A DNA stretch of 50,046 nt from Pediococcus parvulus. Its GTDB lineage: Bacteria; Bacillota; Bacilli; Lactobacillales; Lactobacillaceae. Under the pieces are notes generated by a model. The model searched no databases, was not told the DNA's origin, and saw only the letters and a program-made list of their open reading frames with translations. Of this stretch, positions 1-8,591 are shown piece by piece; the first letter of the stretch is position 1; each line of letters begins with the position of its first letter. The stretch is taken from positions 1 to 50,046 of the forward strand of contig NZ_BJWE01000010.1 in NCBI RefSeq assembly GCF_007990205.1. The letters run 5' to 3'. Position numbers and translations under genes: made by a program.

Positions 1-42
1 AGCATTTTATCTAATTTTGCTGCCATGAACATTTTCGTATCA

Positions 43-78
43 AGCAACAAGATAAGTTTTTGTAGTTTCAACCTTTAG
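43..78. repeat. 36-bp dispersed repeat, copy 1
   Basis: This 36-base stretch recurs at 16248-16283 with a single mismatch (a GTA versus GTG step in the middle). Sequence on either side differs between the two copies. In the reverse orientation both copies continue into a short TTGCT / AGCAA inverted pair with unrelated loops, so the element may be one end of a longer structured repeat. No ORF explains the conservation. Confidence 0.7.
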
Positions 79-93
79 CTTGTAACAGCTACA

Positions 94-216
94 TTAGGCT
101 CTAGTAACTGGAAATTCGGCCAATTGCTCTTTGATCATTTGTTGGTGTAATTCTTCAGCTGTATCGATATCGTTCTTTTTTTCTGTGGATAATGTTTTCT
201 TTTCTATATCAGCCAT
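94..216 (-). CDS. possible 40-residue small protein
   Basis: A short reading frame opens with ATG at 216 behind a strong GAGGAG ribosome site. It encodes about 40 residues, begins MADIEKKTLSTEKK and ends FPVTRA. It is hydrophilic and charged, with no signal peptide, membrane segment or family I recognise. It lies between decayed coding remnants and the dispersed repeat, so it could be the preserved front of a truncated gene. The good ribosome site favours translation, while the context favours decay. Confidence 0.35.
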   Translation of the reverse strand: MADIEKKTLSTEKKNDIDTAEELHQQMIKEQLAEFPVTRA

Positions 217-237
217 GTTATTTTCTCCTCGTTTCTA

Positions 238-372
238 TTAATCGTGATAAACGCCTTCCGCCCATTTTTAAGTTTCTTCATCAAAGAAATGAGGGTTATC
301 TTTTTGATCTGGATTTGGTGTCGCGATATGATCAATTTTATCGATTAATTTTTTATTCTCAGGTGATCTTAT
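238..372 (-). pseudogene. remnant of an unrecognised coding sequence
   Basis: On the minus strand a protein-like reading frame enters from the lacI start region (…[15 protein letters not shown]) and continues through [15 protein letters not shown]. It meets an in-frame TAA, then carries on for nine more codons (KWAEGVYHD) to a second stop. There is no start codon of its own. This looks like the C-terminal end of a gene with a nonsense mutation and a lost 5' part. Part of the reading could be chance. I do not recognise the family. Confidence 0.35.
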
Positions 373-1372
373 CGCAACAATCAATGATATTGCTAGACTA
401 GCTGGCGTTTCTAAATCTACTGTTTCAAGAGTTTTAAATGGCGATTCAACCTTGGCAGTCAGTCAAAACACCCGGAAAAATATTTTTGAAGCGGCCGAAC
501 AGTTATCCTACGATAAATATAAAACGAAACATAAAACAAACGGGACAATTGCCGTGGTTCTCTCTTACAAAGAATCCGAGGAACTTGATGATGCATATTT
601 TATGTCCGTACGAATTGCAATTGATAATCGCTTAACGGACAGTAATTATCGATTTAAACATTTTTTTCAAGGTGATTATGAATCTAAGAATCTTGAATCC
701 CAATCGTATATTGGTATCATTGCAGTGGGCTTTTTTGGAAAGAAAACCATTCAGGCTTTAAAAAACTTACAAAAACCAATTGTGTTTGTGAGCACTGATA
801 CCCTCTTAGATAATTTGGACTGTGTCGTCACCGATTTTACTTCTTCCGTAGCTAGAACAACCAACCACTTATTAGATAAGGGAATTAGTGAAATCGGTAT
901 TTTAGTGGCCAAACGTTCCCATCATCATTTGATCACCTATGAAAATGATCCCCAACGGTTCTTAGTAAAGAGTTTCCTAGAATGCGAAGAAGTCTTCAAT
1001 CCGGATTACTTCTTTTTTGCCGAAGAATACACGGCTAAGTCCGGCTATCAGGCAATGCGAGAAATTATCCATACTTTAGGTTCAAAGTTGCCTAAGGCCT
1101 TTTTAATCGGCTCAGATGCGATTGCAATTGGTGCGATGCGGGCTTTATCTGAACAAAAAATTGCAGTTCCAGAGCAAGTATCAATTATTGGCTTTAATGA
1201 TATTACATCTGCAAAATACGTAAATCCGAGTTTAAGTACGGTTCATATTTCTCGCTACGGCATGGCAAAGGCCGCTTTTGACCTTTTAAATGAACAATTT
1301 CAAAAACGTGATATGGTACCCCGTAAAGTGACCATTGGCACTTCACTAATTATCCGTGATAGTAGCGTTTAA
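371..1372 (+). CDS. LacI/GalR-family transcriptional regulator (apparent AUC start)
   Basis: Sugar-responsive DNA-binding repressor of the LacI/GalR family. An N-terminal helix-turn-helix ([20 protein letters not shown], residues about 5-24) is followed by a periplasmic-binding-protein-like effector domain ending in the typical [14 protein letters not shown] region. Read from 371 the product is 333 residues, the normal family length. No ATG, GTG or TTG lies between the in-frame stop at 329-331 and the helix-turn-helix. The codon where homologs have the ATG of MATIKDIA is ATC, seven bases after the AGG of an AGGTGATC site that matches the 16S tail. Starting at the internal GTG near 452 would delete the DNA-binding domain. 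No sugar genes lie beside it, so the target operon is unknown. Either AUC initiates or this is a pseudogene with a lost start. Confidence 0.75.
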   Translation: MATINDIARLAGVSKSTVSRVLNGDSTLAVSQNTRKNIFEAAEQLSYDKYKTKHKTNGTIAVVLSYKESEELDDAYFMSVRIAIDNRLTDSNYRFKHFFQGDYESKNLESQSYIGIIAVGFFGKKTIQALKNLQKPIVFVSTDTLLDNLDCVVTDFTSSVARTTNHLLDKGISEIGILVAKRSHHHLITYENDPQRFLVKSFLECEEVFNPDYFFFAEEYTAKSGYQAMREIIHTLGSKLPKAFLIGSDAIAIGAMRALSEQKIAVPEQVSIIGFNDITSAKYVNPSLSTVHISRYGMAKAAFDLLNEQFQKRDMVPRKVTIGTSLIIRDSSV

Positions 1373-1390
1373 AAATAAGTAAGAGTAGGA

Positions 1391-1443
1391 AAAAGCGCAT
1401 TAGATTCTGAGCATAGCATGTTCAAAATCTAATGCGCTTTTTT
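1391..1443 (+). terminator. intrinsic terminator after lacI-type gene
   Basis: A 16-bp inverted repeat (AAAAGCGCATTAGATT and its complement at 1426-1441) ends in a run of T. It closes the regulator transcript. It also contains the first bases of the longest ATPase reading frame (1432), which argues against that upstream start. Confidence 0.85.
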
Positions 1444-1470
1444 ACTCTCGTTTTTGCTAACCCGTTTCAG

Positions 1471-1500
1471 TTGACGAACCGTTCTTTTTCCTGGAATAAT
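1471..1500 (+). promoter_or_regulatory. probable promoter of the cation ATPase gene
   Basis: TTGACG (1471-1476) and AATAAT (1495-1500) are separated by 18 bases. They lie between the upstream terminator and the ATPase ribosome site, which gives a leader of about 60 bases. Confidence 0.45.
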
Positions 1501-1566
1501 GGCAACAGGATAACCATTTCGTTACAGAACTGCACGCAGATACATTACCCAAGGAGGCATGTGCCC

Positions 1567-4353
1567 ATGTATTCACAGAAACGCAAAGATGTTGTCAAAC
1601 AGCTTGAAACTTCACGTCATGATGGTTTGACAACTGAATCGGTAGAGGCCAGATTAACTAAATATGGCCCCAACAAAATACAGCAAGAAAAACATGAGTC
1701 CGCTTTAAAAGTTTATTTACAGTCTTTAACAGAACCGATCATCATCATTCTTTGGATCGCAATTGGACTGACTTTAATCAGTGCAAGCTATGATTTTTTT
1801 GCGAAGAACGATCCTGCCCATGCACTTTCCTCAGTTTATGAAGGCATTGTTATTTTGGTCGTCATTTTAATCAATTCTGGTCTAACTTACTGGCAAAAGT
1901 TAAGTGCGAAAAAATCATTAGACGCTTTAAGTTCGGCTTCCCAACATCAAGCAAACGTCTTACGCGACCAAAGCTGGCAAAAAATTGACGCAAGCCAACT
2001 TGTCCCCGGCGACATTGTCGATGTTAAGATGGGAGACTTCATCGAAGCTGATCTACGGTGGCTTTCAGTAAATGAACTCCAAGTTAATGAATCGCATTTA
2101 ACTGGTGAATCTGATGCCGTTGAAAAAGACTCCAAAGTCCTTCCTAAAAATACCGACCTCGCTGACCGAACTAACATGGGCTTTTCTGGATCAACCGTTG
2201 TTAACGGCAGTGGTCTGGGTGTCGTAACCGCAACCGGCACCCACACAGAACTCGGAAAAATTGCCGATCTGCTCCAACAAAACAAAACACAAAAAACGCC
2301 GATCGAACAAAATATTACTCAGTTGACCAAGCGTTTAATGATTGCCGCAATTGGTGTTGTGGTCATTGCGATCACCTATGATTTAGTAAAAGAATACCTT
2401 AATACCGGTACAATTCCTATTACAGCTTTGATGGATAGCGTTTCTGGGGCCATCGCGTTAGCCGTTGCAGCTATCCCAGATTCCATGCCGGTCGTCCTTT
2501 CTATTGTTTTAACAATCGGTGCACGGGTACTAGCTCGTAATCGGGGTTTAATAAAGTCTCTTAGTAGTGTTGAAACATTAGGAGCCACAACTTTTATAGC
2601 TTCTGATAAAACTGGTACCCTCACCAAAAATGAAATGACAGTTACCCGTTTCTTTGCAAATGGGATTAATTTCGCGGTGGATGGCAACGGCTATGATCCA
2701 GTTGGTGAAATCACCTCGATTGAAGATGGTGAAATAGGCCAAGAATCAGATTATATTTCTTTTATCAAAGGTGCCATTTTAGATAATGAATCTCAAATTC
2801 AACGTAATGAGAAAGGTCACTACGAACCATTAGGCAACCCAACCGATGTTTCCTTAGTTGTTCTGGGTCATAAAGCTAAAATTTTGCGTGCCAACCTGCT
2901 CAGTCAAATCGGCGACCAAGATTATGATATTCTGCGCGTTTTTCCGTTTGAAAGTGAACGTAAAATGATGAGCACAGTCGTTAAAATTGGCAATAACTAT
3001 AAATTATTTACTAAAGGTGCTCCCGATGTCATTATGCAACACACAACCGACGTCATTTTGGACAGTAAATCTGTTCCAATCAAGGAAGCTCAAGCAACCT
3101 TAGAAGAACAGGTTTTAAACTATGCGAATGATGCGCTGCGCACCATTGCCGTGGCCGGTAGAACCTTGACCAAAGAAGAAGCGCTTAATGCCACACAAAC
3201 GGAACTGGAAGATCAACTCACCTTTCTTGGGATTGCAGGTATTATTGATCCCCCAAGACCAGAAGCTCGAAAATCAATTGCGACCTTGCATAAAGCCTCT
3301 GTTGAAGTTGTTATGATTACCGGTGATCATCCAGCAACTGCTCGCGCTATTGCTTATCGTCTTGGCATTATTAAGGACAAACAAGCCCGCGTCATTGAAG
3401 GACAAGAAATAGAAAAAATGTCTGATGAGCAACTATTTGAAGTGGTCCCAAACATTCGGGTTTATGCGCGTGTTTCACCAGAACATAAACAACGAATTAT
3501 TAAAGCTCTGCAAAAACACGATCAAGTTGTCGCTATGACTGGTGACGGAGTGAATGACGCACCTGCCTTACGTGCTGCAGACATTGGCATTGCGATGGGA
3601 ATCAACGGTACCGAGGTCACTAAAGACTCCGCTGATCTCATTTTACTGGATGATCAATTTACCACAATTGAAAACTCAGTTGCTGCTGGACGGACTATTT
3701 TTGCAAACATTAAAAATTTCATGCGTCAGGAACTCACTACTAACGTTGCGGAAGTCCTGTCAATTTTGTTGGGCACGTTTTTCATAACCCATTCAATTGG
3801 CCACATTTCCGAATTAACTCCCACCCTAACTGCGATCATGGTGCTGTGGGTAAATATGATTAGTGATTCTCTGCCATCATTTGCACTGGGCTATGATGAT
3901 TCTGAACATGATGTCATGGCTGTAAAACCACGTAATGTCCATGAATCCCTGTTGGCTAATCACCTGTTATCAAGAGTGATGATTCGCGGCGTGGTAATGG
4001 GGTTGTCCGTTTTTATTGCCTTCTATTGGGCCGCTAAATCTGGCATGCAGGTCAATGAAGCACAAACCGTGGCATTCTTAACCCTAGTTTTTGGTCAATT
4101 ATGGCATGTGTTTGACGCTCGAAGTACCCACACATTATTCCGCCGAAATCCATTCAGTAACCCCTATTTATTGGCCGCTGTATTGTTTGCAGGAATCTCC
4201 TCACTGGCAATTACGATGCTTCCATTTTTCAACACATTTATGGGGACCAGTATGCTTAACTGGCAAATCTACATCGCGGTGATTTTCTTACCCGCGATCC
4301 CGACCCTAGTGCTGTCTGGTCTAAAAGAACTTTTTAAAATCAAAATATGGTAA
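1567..4353 (+). CDS. P2-type cation-transporting ATPase (Ca2+-ATPase-like)
   Basis: ATP-driven membrane cation pump of 928 residues, in the P2 group that holds calcium and Na/K-type pumps. The start at 1567 follows AAGGAGG at 1551-1557. Landmarks: N-terminal cation ATPase domain; phosphorylation motif DKTGTLT at 347-353; TGD at 585-587; MTGDGVNDAP hinge at 657-666; then a hydrophobic C-terminal half. Candidate ion ligands match the SERCA layout: N726 and E729 in M5, and N763, S766, D767 in the M6 stretch LWVNMISDSLP. The M4 PEGLP motif of calcium pumps is replaced by PDSMP (304-308), keeping an acidic residue. The exact ion is not fixed by sequence; calcium or another divalent ion is most likely. 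It is a single-gene unit between two terminators. Confidence 0.9.
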   Translation: MYSQKRKDVVKQLETSRHDGLTTESVEARLTKYGPNKIQQEKHESALKVYLQSLTEPIIIILWIAIGLTLISASYDFFAKNDPAHALSSVYEGIVILVVILINSGLTYWQKLSAKKSLDALSSASQHQANVLRDQSWQKIDASQLVPGDIVDVKMGDFIEADLRWLSVNELQVNESHLTGESDAVEKDSKVLPKNTDLADRTNMGFSGSTVVNGSGLGVVTATGTHTELGKIADLLQQNKTQKTPIEQNITQLTKRLMIAAIGVVVIAITYDLVKEYLNTGTIPITALMDSVSGAIALAVAAIPDSMPVVLSIVLTIGARVLARNRGLIKSLSSVETLGATTFIASDKTGTLTKNEMTVTRFFANGINFAVDGNGYDPVGEITSIEDGEIGQESDYISFIKGAILDNESQIQRNEKGHYEPLGNPTDVSLVVLGHKAKILRANLLSQIGDQDYDILRVFPFESERKMMSTVVKIGNNYKLFTKGAPDVIMQHTTDVILDSKSVPIKEAQATLEEQVLNYANDALRTIAVAGRTLTKEEALNATQTELEDQLTFLGIAGIIDPPRPEARKSIATLHKASVEVVMITGDHPATARAIAYRLGIIKDKQARVIEGQEIEKMSDEQLFEVVPNIRVYARVSPEHKQRIIKALQKHDQVVAMTGDGVNDAPALRAADIGIAMGINGTEVTKDSADLILLDDQFTTIENSVAAGRTIFANIKNFMRQELTTNVAEVLSILLGTFFITHSIGHISELTPTLTAIMVLWVNMISDSLPSFALGYDDSEHDVMAVKPRNVHESLLANHLLSRVMIRGVVMGLSVFIAFYWAAKSGMQVNEAQTVAFLTLVFGQLWHVFDARSTHTLFRRNPFSNPYLLAAVLFAGISSLAITMLPFFNTFMGTSMLNWQIYIAVIFLPAIPTLVLSGLKELFKIKIW

Positions 4354-4358
4354 AAAAA

Positions 4359-4397
4359 ACGAGGTCAGGCAAAAATTATGTTTTTGCCTGACCTCGT
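4359..4397. terminator. bidirectional terminator between ATPase and oppF
   Basis: A perfect 17-bp inverted repeat (ACGAGGTCAGGCAAAAA, loop TTATG) has A/T runs on both sides. It can end both the rightward ATPase transcript and the leftward opp operon. Confidence 0.9.
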
Positions 4398-4405
4398 ATT
4401 TGTAT

Positions 4406-5362
4406 TTAGATAAGTGGTTTCAACCCTGCATCTGTTGCTCGTTTGCGATAAGTATCTAACTCATCTTCACTAGCACGAACAAAATGTTCAGGGGTGATTT
4501 CTACCATTTGGCGCTTCTTACCATCAAACTCTGGTGTTGAATCGTAAACAACCTGACGGCGATTACGTTCAAACTCAGGATCTGGCTGAGGAACAGCCGA
4601 AACCAAACTCTCCGTGTAAAGATGAAGTGGATTGTTATAGACTTCTTCAGCAGGTCCAATTTCAAGTAATTTACCATAATGCATAACACCAATTCGATCA
4701 CTGATATATTTAACCATTGATAAATCATGTGCAATGAACAAGTAAGTTAACCCTTTTTGTTCTTGCAATTCCTTCATCAAGTTAACAACCTGAGCCTGAA
4801 TGGAAACATCCAAAGCAGAGATTGGTTCATCAGCAATGATGAAATCAGGTTGAACCGCTAACGCTCGGGCAATTCCGATCCGTTGACGCTGACCACCAGA
4901 AAACTCATTTGGATAACGACTAGAGTGATCCCGGTTCAAACCAACAGTTTCAAGCAAATCTTCTACCTGGTTAGTTCGGTCTTTATCATTTTTAGCTAAA
5001 TGATGAATATCAATTCCTTCTGCCACAATATCCTTAACCTTCATACGAGGATTTAAGGAAGCATATGGATCTTGGAAAATCATTTGCATTTCACGACGAA
5101 AGGCCATCATATCAGATTTACTCTTCAATGAAGCCACATCACGACCATTAAATAAGACCTGACCATCAGTAGGATCCAACAAACGGATAATGGCACGACC
5201 AGTAGTGGTTTTACCTGAACCAGATTCACCAACCAACCCGAAAGTTTCACCTTTGTAGATATCAAAGGAAACATCATCAACGGCACGTACTTCATCTTTT
5301 TTTCCAACATTAAAGTATTGCTTTAAATGTTTTACTTCTAGAATTTTTTCTCGTGTATCCAT
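4406..5362 (-). CDS. oligopeptide ABC transporter, ATP-binding protein OppF
   Basis: One of the two cytoplasmic ATPases that power oligopeptide import. The 318 residues show Walker A GESGSGKT at about 45-52, ABC signature FSGGQRQ at about 154-160, Walker B FIIADEP at about 174-180, and the C-terminal oligopeptide/dipeptide extension near HLYTESLVSAVP. It is the last gene of oppA-B-C-D-F, 12 bases after oppD, and is followed by a strong terminator. OppF pairs with OppD, whereas the second system at 20601-26289 has its own pair. The family assignment is secure; the peptide range is unknown. Confidence 0.93.
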   Translation of the reverse strand: MDTREKILEVKHLKQYFNVGKKDEVRAVDDVSFDIYKGETFGLVGESGSGKTTTGRAIIRLLDPTDGQVLFNGRDVASLKSKSDMMAFRREMQMIFQDPYASLNPRMKVKDIVAEGIDIHHLAKNDKDRTNQVEDLLETVGLNRDHSSRYPNEFSGGQRQRIGIARALAVQPDFIIADEPISALDVSIQAQVVNLMKELQEQKGLTYLFIAHDLSMVKYISDRIGVMHYGKLLEIGPAEEVYNNPLHLYTESLVSAVPQPDPEFERNRRQVVYDSTPEFDGKKRQMVEITPEHFVRASEDELDTYRKRATDAGLKPLI

Positions 5363-5374
5363 GATTAGCCTCCT

Positions 5375-6502
5375 TTACTCGCCAATTGCGTCATCATCAT
5401 CGGTTCCAAAAGTTGTATTACCTGTGGAATGAATATGACCTTGGTTGATCGTACCTTCCTGTAATCGCTCCTTGTAAACCTCTTGACGACGTTTAATTTC
5501 TACTGGAGGCTCAACATGTGGTGCATCTGGATGCAAGAGCCAAGTTGCTGCATAATGCGTATCCGAAACTTTGAAAAATGGTGGTTCTTTTTCTTCATCA
5601 ATTTTCATAGCATAAGGATTACGAGCAGCAAATGGGTCACCTGCTGGTGGATCCAACAAATCTGGAGGTGTTCCTGGAATAGATTCCAGTTTTCCTTTGG
5701 CAGTATCCAAGGTAGGCATTGAGTTTAGTAGGCCCCATGTATATGGATGTTGGGGATTATAGAAGATTTCATCAACCGTCCCATATTCCACAATTTTTCC
5801 AGCATACATAACAGCTACACGATCAGCCATACCGGCAACAACCCCTAAATCATGGGTAATAAAGATAATTGAAGTCGAAATTTTTTCCTGCAATTCCTTC
5901 ATTAAATCCAAGATTTGAGCCTGAATCGTCACATCCAAAGCAGTAGTAGGTTCATCAGCAATCAGAATTTCTGGGTAACAGACAAGCGCAATCGCAATCA
6001 CGATTCGCTGACGCATACCACCTGAAAATTGATGCGGATAATCATTAATTCGTTCTTCAGCATTAGTGATCCCAACTAACTTAAGCATTTCAAGAGCTTG
6101 TTTGTTAGCTTTTTCACGACTATAGCCTTTATGAATACGTAATGGTTCGGCAATCTGCTTACCGATTCTCATTGTGGGATCCAATGAAGTCATGGGGTCC
6201 TGGAAAATTTCCGCAATATCTTTCCCACGAATATCTTCCAATTCTTTTTGGGACATTTTTAAAATGTCTTTCCCACGAAACTTCACAGTACCTTCAACCA
6301 CTTCAGCATTGTTGGCTAGTAATCCCATAACTGTTTTGGTGGTAACTGTTTTACCAGAACCAGACTCGCCAACGATCGCTAAAGTCTCTCCTTTTTTTAA
6401 ATGGAAAGAAACGTCACGAATCGCCTTAACCGTACCTGCATAGGTATGGAAGTCAATGGTTAAGTCTTTTACTTCCAGAATATTTTCATCTGCATTTTCC
6501 AT
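5375..6502 (-). CDS. oligopeptide ABC transporter, ATP-binding protein OppD
   Basis: Partner ATPase of OppF in the first Opp importer. The 375 residues contain Walker A GESGSGKT (45-52), signature FSGGMRQ (159-165), Walker B ILIADEP (179-185), and the OppD-type C-terminal region with GTPPDLLDPPAGDPFAARNP. An extra hydrophilic tail of roughly 40 residues ends in an acidic cluster (DDDDAIGE), longer than the second system's OppD (332 residues). It sits 12 bases after oppC and 12 bases before oppF, so the genes are co-transcribed. Confidence 0.93.
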   Translation of the reverse strand: MENADENILEVKDLTIDFHTYAGTVKAIRDVSFHLKKGETLAIVGESGSGKTVTTKTVMGLLANNAEVVEGTVKFRGKDILKMSQKELEDIRGKDIAEIFQDPMTSLDPTMRIGKQIAEPLRIHKGYSREKANKQALEMLKLVGITNAEERINDYPHQFSGGMRQRIVIAIALVCYPEILIADEPTTALDVTIQAQILDLMKELQEKISTSIIFITHDLGVVAGMADRVAVMYAGKIVEYGTVDEIFYNPQHPYTWGLLNSMPTLDTAKGKLESIPGTPPDLLDPPAGDPFAARNPYAMKIDEEKEPPFFKVSDTHYAATWLLHPDAPHVEPPVEIKRRQEVYKERLQEGTINQGHIHSTGNTTFGTDDDDAIGE

Positions 6503-6514
6503 TGTATCTTCCTC

Positions 6515-7537
6515 CTATCTACGAGCTGTCCGAGGGTCAAACGCATCACGCAAACCATCGGCGAGAATATTAAACGCAATCATAATAATTGAAAGCATAA
6601 TCGCGGGGTACCACATTTGATATGGTAAGAACTGGAAGTTCTTTTGACCATCACTAATCAACGTTCCTAGCGAAGCAGTTGGAGCTTGAATACCAATCCC
6701 AATATAACTTAGGAAAGCTTCGAAGAAAATAGCTGATGGAATGGTGAACATTGTTTGAATAATAATGACACTTGAAAGGTTGGGCAATAAATGTTTGACC
6801 GCAATTTTAAAGGTTGATTCACCTAGCGTTCGTGCCGCTAACACATACTCTTGTGACTTTAACTGTAGCGTTTGTGCACGTGTGAGTCGGGCCATTGTGG
6901 TCCACCCATTAAAGGCGATTGCCAAAATAATTGGTAACATACCACCCTTTAAAACAAGCATTAACAAGACCATGATAACAATATTTGGTACAGATGAAAT
7001 AACTTCAATAATCCGTTGCAGGATAATATCCGTTATCCCACCTTTCCAGGCCGAGACAACCCCGTACCCAACACCCACAATCAAATCAATTAGGGTAGCA
7101 AATAAACCGATTAATAATGAAACCAAAGTCCCTCGTAAAATACGTTCTGCAAGAGAACGACCTAAGTAGTCAGTTCCCAAAGTATAATGAATTTTACTTG
7201 GCACATTATTTTGTTTGTAGGCATCAACTCGCTTACCGGCAACCATTGTCGTTCCGTTCAAACCGTTAATATTCACACCAGGAATCTTAGGTGGTAAATT
7301 AGCGTAGTTTGGATGAGACACATTTGGGTGTGAAGCTGTAATCGGTGAAGTAAAGGCAATTAACCCAATTACAACAAGGATCCATAAACAAACGTAAGAA
7401 GCCTTATTTTGACGAAGACGCCGCCAAGCATCCTGAATAAAAGTCCGAGAAGGGGCAACAATTTTTTCATCATCTAGTTCATCTTTTTTGGAAACCGGCT
7501 CAAATGCGTCCGGTGCTAAGTTCATTTTTTCTTCCAT
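6515..7537 (-). CDS. oligopeptide ABC transporter, permease OppC
   Basis: Inner-membrane permease of the first Opp system, 340 residues. A cytoplasmic N-terminus of about 45 residues precedes the first membrane helix (YVCLWILVVIGLIAF). A large extracytoplasmic loop follows, then the five-helix BPD_transp_1 core. The EAA-like coupling loop (ARTLGESTFKIAVKHLLPN) contacts OppD/OppF. The C-terminus LADGLRDAFDPR is typical of OppC/DppC. It begins 4 bases after oppB, so translation is probably coupled. Confidence 0.93.
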   Translation of the reverse strand: MEEKMNLAPDAFEPVSKKDELDDEKIVAPSRTFIQDAWRRLRQNKASYVCLWILVVIGLIAFTSPITASHPNVSHPNYANLPPKIPGVNINGLNGTTMVAGKRVDAYKQNNVPSKIHYTLGTDYLGRSLAERILRGTLVSLLIGLFATLIDLIVGVGYGVVSAWKGGITDIILQRIIEVISSVPNIVIMVLLMLVLKGGMLPIILAIAFNGWTTMARLTRAQTLQLKSQEYVLAARTLGESTFKIAVKHLLPNLSSVIIIQTMFTIPSAIFFEAFLSYIGIGIQAPTASLGTLISDGQKNFQFLPYQMWYPAIMLSIIMIAFNILADGLRDAFDPRTARR

Positions 7538-7541
7538 TTAT

Positions 7542-8471
7542 TTATTCCCCTTTCCCAGTAATTCGGATTCGTGGATCAATAATTCCATAAACCAAATCAG
7601 TTAAAAGCAAGATCGCACATAGCAATGCTGAATAGAGCAATGTCACACCCATGATGGTTGGATAATCATTAACCAAGATAGACTTAACAAACTGTTCACC
7701 AATACCAGGTACAGAGAAGATGTTTTCAACAACCATGGAACCAGTCATGATAGCAGCTGTCAAAGGACCGATAACTGTAACCAATGGAATTAAACTGTTT
7801 CGTAACGCATGGTGCCAAACAATTCCCATTCGACTGAGACCTTTTGCACGAGCAAGTTCAATATAGTCGCTCCCCAAAACATCGACCATTTCTGTTCGAA
7901 CAAATCGTGAAGTTTCAGCAAATGGTGAAGCCGCAAGGGCTAACGTTGGTAATACCGTGTATGAGAAACCGCCCCAATCGGCAATTGGAAAAAGCTGTAA
8001 TTTCAGTCCTAAATAGTACTGAAGTAAAATAGCTAACACGAAACTTGGGATTGAAATTCCTAAAATAGAAATGAATGTTGAAGTTCCATCAATCCATGTG
8101 TTTTTACGGATAGCACTCAATGAGCCAACCACGATTCCGACAACGACACCAACTACCATTGCTTGACCACCTAACTGCATGGATGGTCCAATTCGGCTTG
8201 AGATCAAATAAGATACAGGTTGATCACTAAATTGGAATGATAATCCGAAGTTACCATGAGCAGCATCCACGATGTAACTGACATACTGCTGCCAAACCGG
8301 CTTGTTCAAACCGTAATGCTCATAAATCACTTTGATTTGTTGTGGTGTTAGTTTTGCCTGGTTATTCAACGGTGTTCCGGGCATCAGCTTCATTAAGAAG
8401 AAGGTGATACTTGCAATCAAAAACAGCGTTAAAGCCAGATAAAAGATTCGTCTTGCTAAATATCTTGCCAT
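7542..8471 (-). CDS. oligopeptide ABC transporter, permease OppB
   Basis: Second permease subunit, 309 residues. It starts with the characteristic MARYLARRIFYLALTLFLIA helix and the MPGTPLNNQAKLTPQQI segment. The coupling loop ARAKGLSRMGIVWHHALRNS and the C-terminal YGIIDPRIRI signature of OppB/DppB are present. It follows oppA after 120 bases that hold a weak hairpin (8528-8559), which may set a lower level of membrane subunits relative to the binding protein. OppB and OppC form the translocation pore. Confidence 0.93.
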   Translation of the reverse strand: MARYLARRIFYLALTLFLIASITFFLMKLMPGTPLNNQAKLTPQQIKVIYEHYGLNKPVWQQYVSYIVDAAHGNFGLSFQFSDQPVSYLISSRIGPSMQLGGQAMVVGVVVGIVVGSLSAIRKNTWIDGTSTFISILGISIPSFVLAILLQYYLGLKLQLFPIADWGGFSYTVLPTLALAASPFAETSRFVRTEMVDVLGSDYIELARAKGLSRMGIVWHHALRNSLIPLVTVIGPLTAAIMTGSMVVENIFSVPGIGEQFVKSILVNDYPTIMGVTLLYSALLCAILLLTDLVYGIIDPRIRITGKGE

Positions 8472-8527
8472 TTATATTCCTCCCTATCTTTTCCTATCTC
8501 AAACCAACATTGCCTTTATAACAAAGA

Positions 8528-8559
8528 GGTAAGAGTCAGCAGTTACGCGAACCCTTACC
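8528..8559 (-). terminator. oppA-oppB intercistronic hairpin (leaky terminator or processing site)
   Basis: GGTAAGAGT and ACCCTTACC pair with one imperfect step across a 14-base loop. Downstream on the minus strand the T-run is weak (TCTTTGTT), so partial read-through into oppBCDF is expected. This is a common way to make more binding protein than permease. Confidence 0.5.
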
Positions 8560-8591
8560 CTTCGTCCAAAATTAACGCTTAATTTTACGCC

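Noticed and set aside
1432-1566. Upstream start of the cation ATPase frame (45 extra residues)
   Set aside because: It begins inside the preceding terminator hairpin and lacks a ribosome site; AAGGAGG points to ATG 1567.
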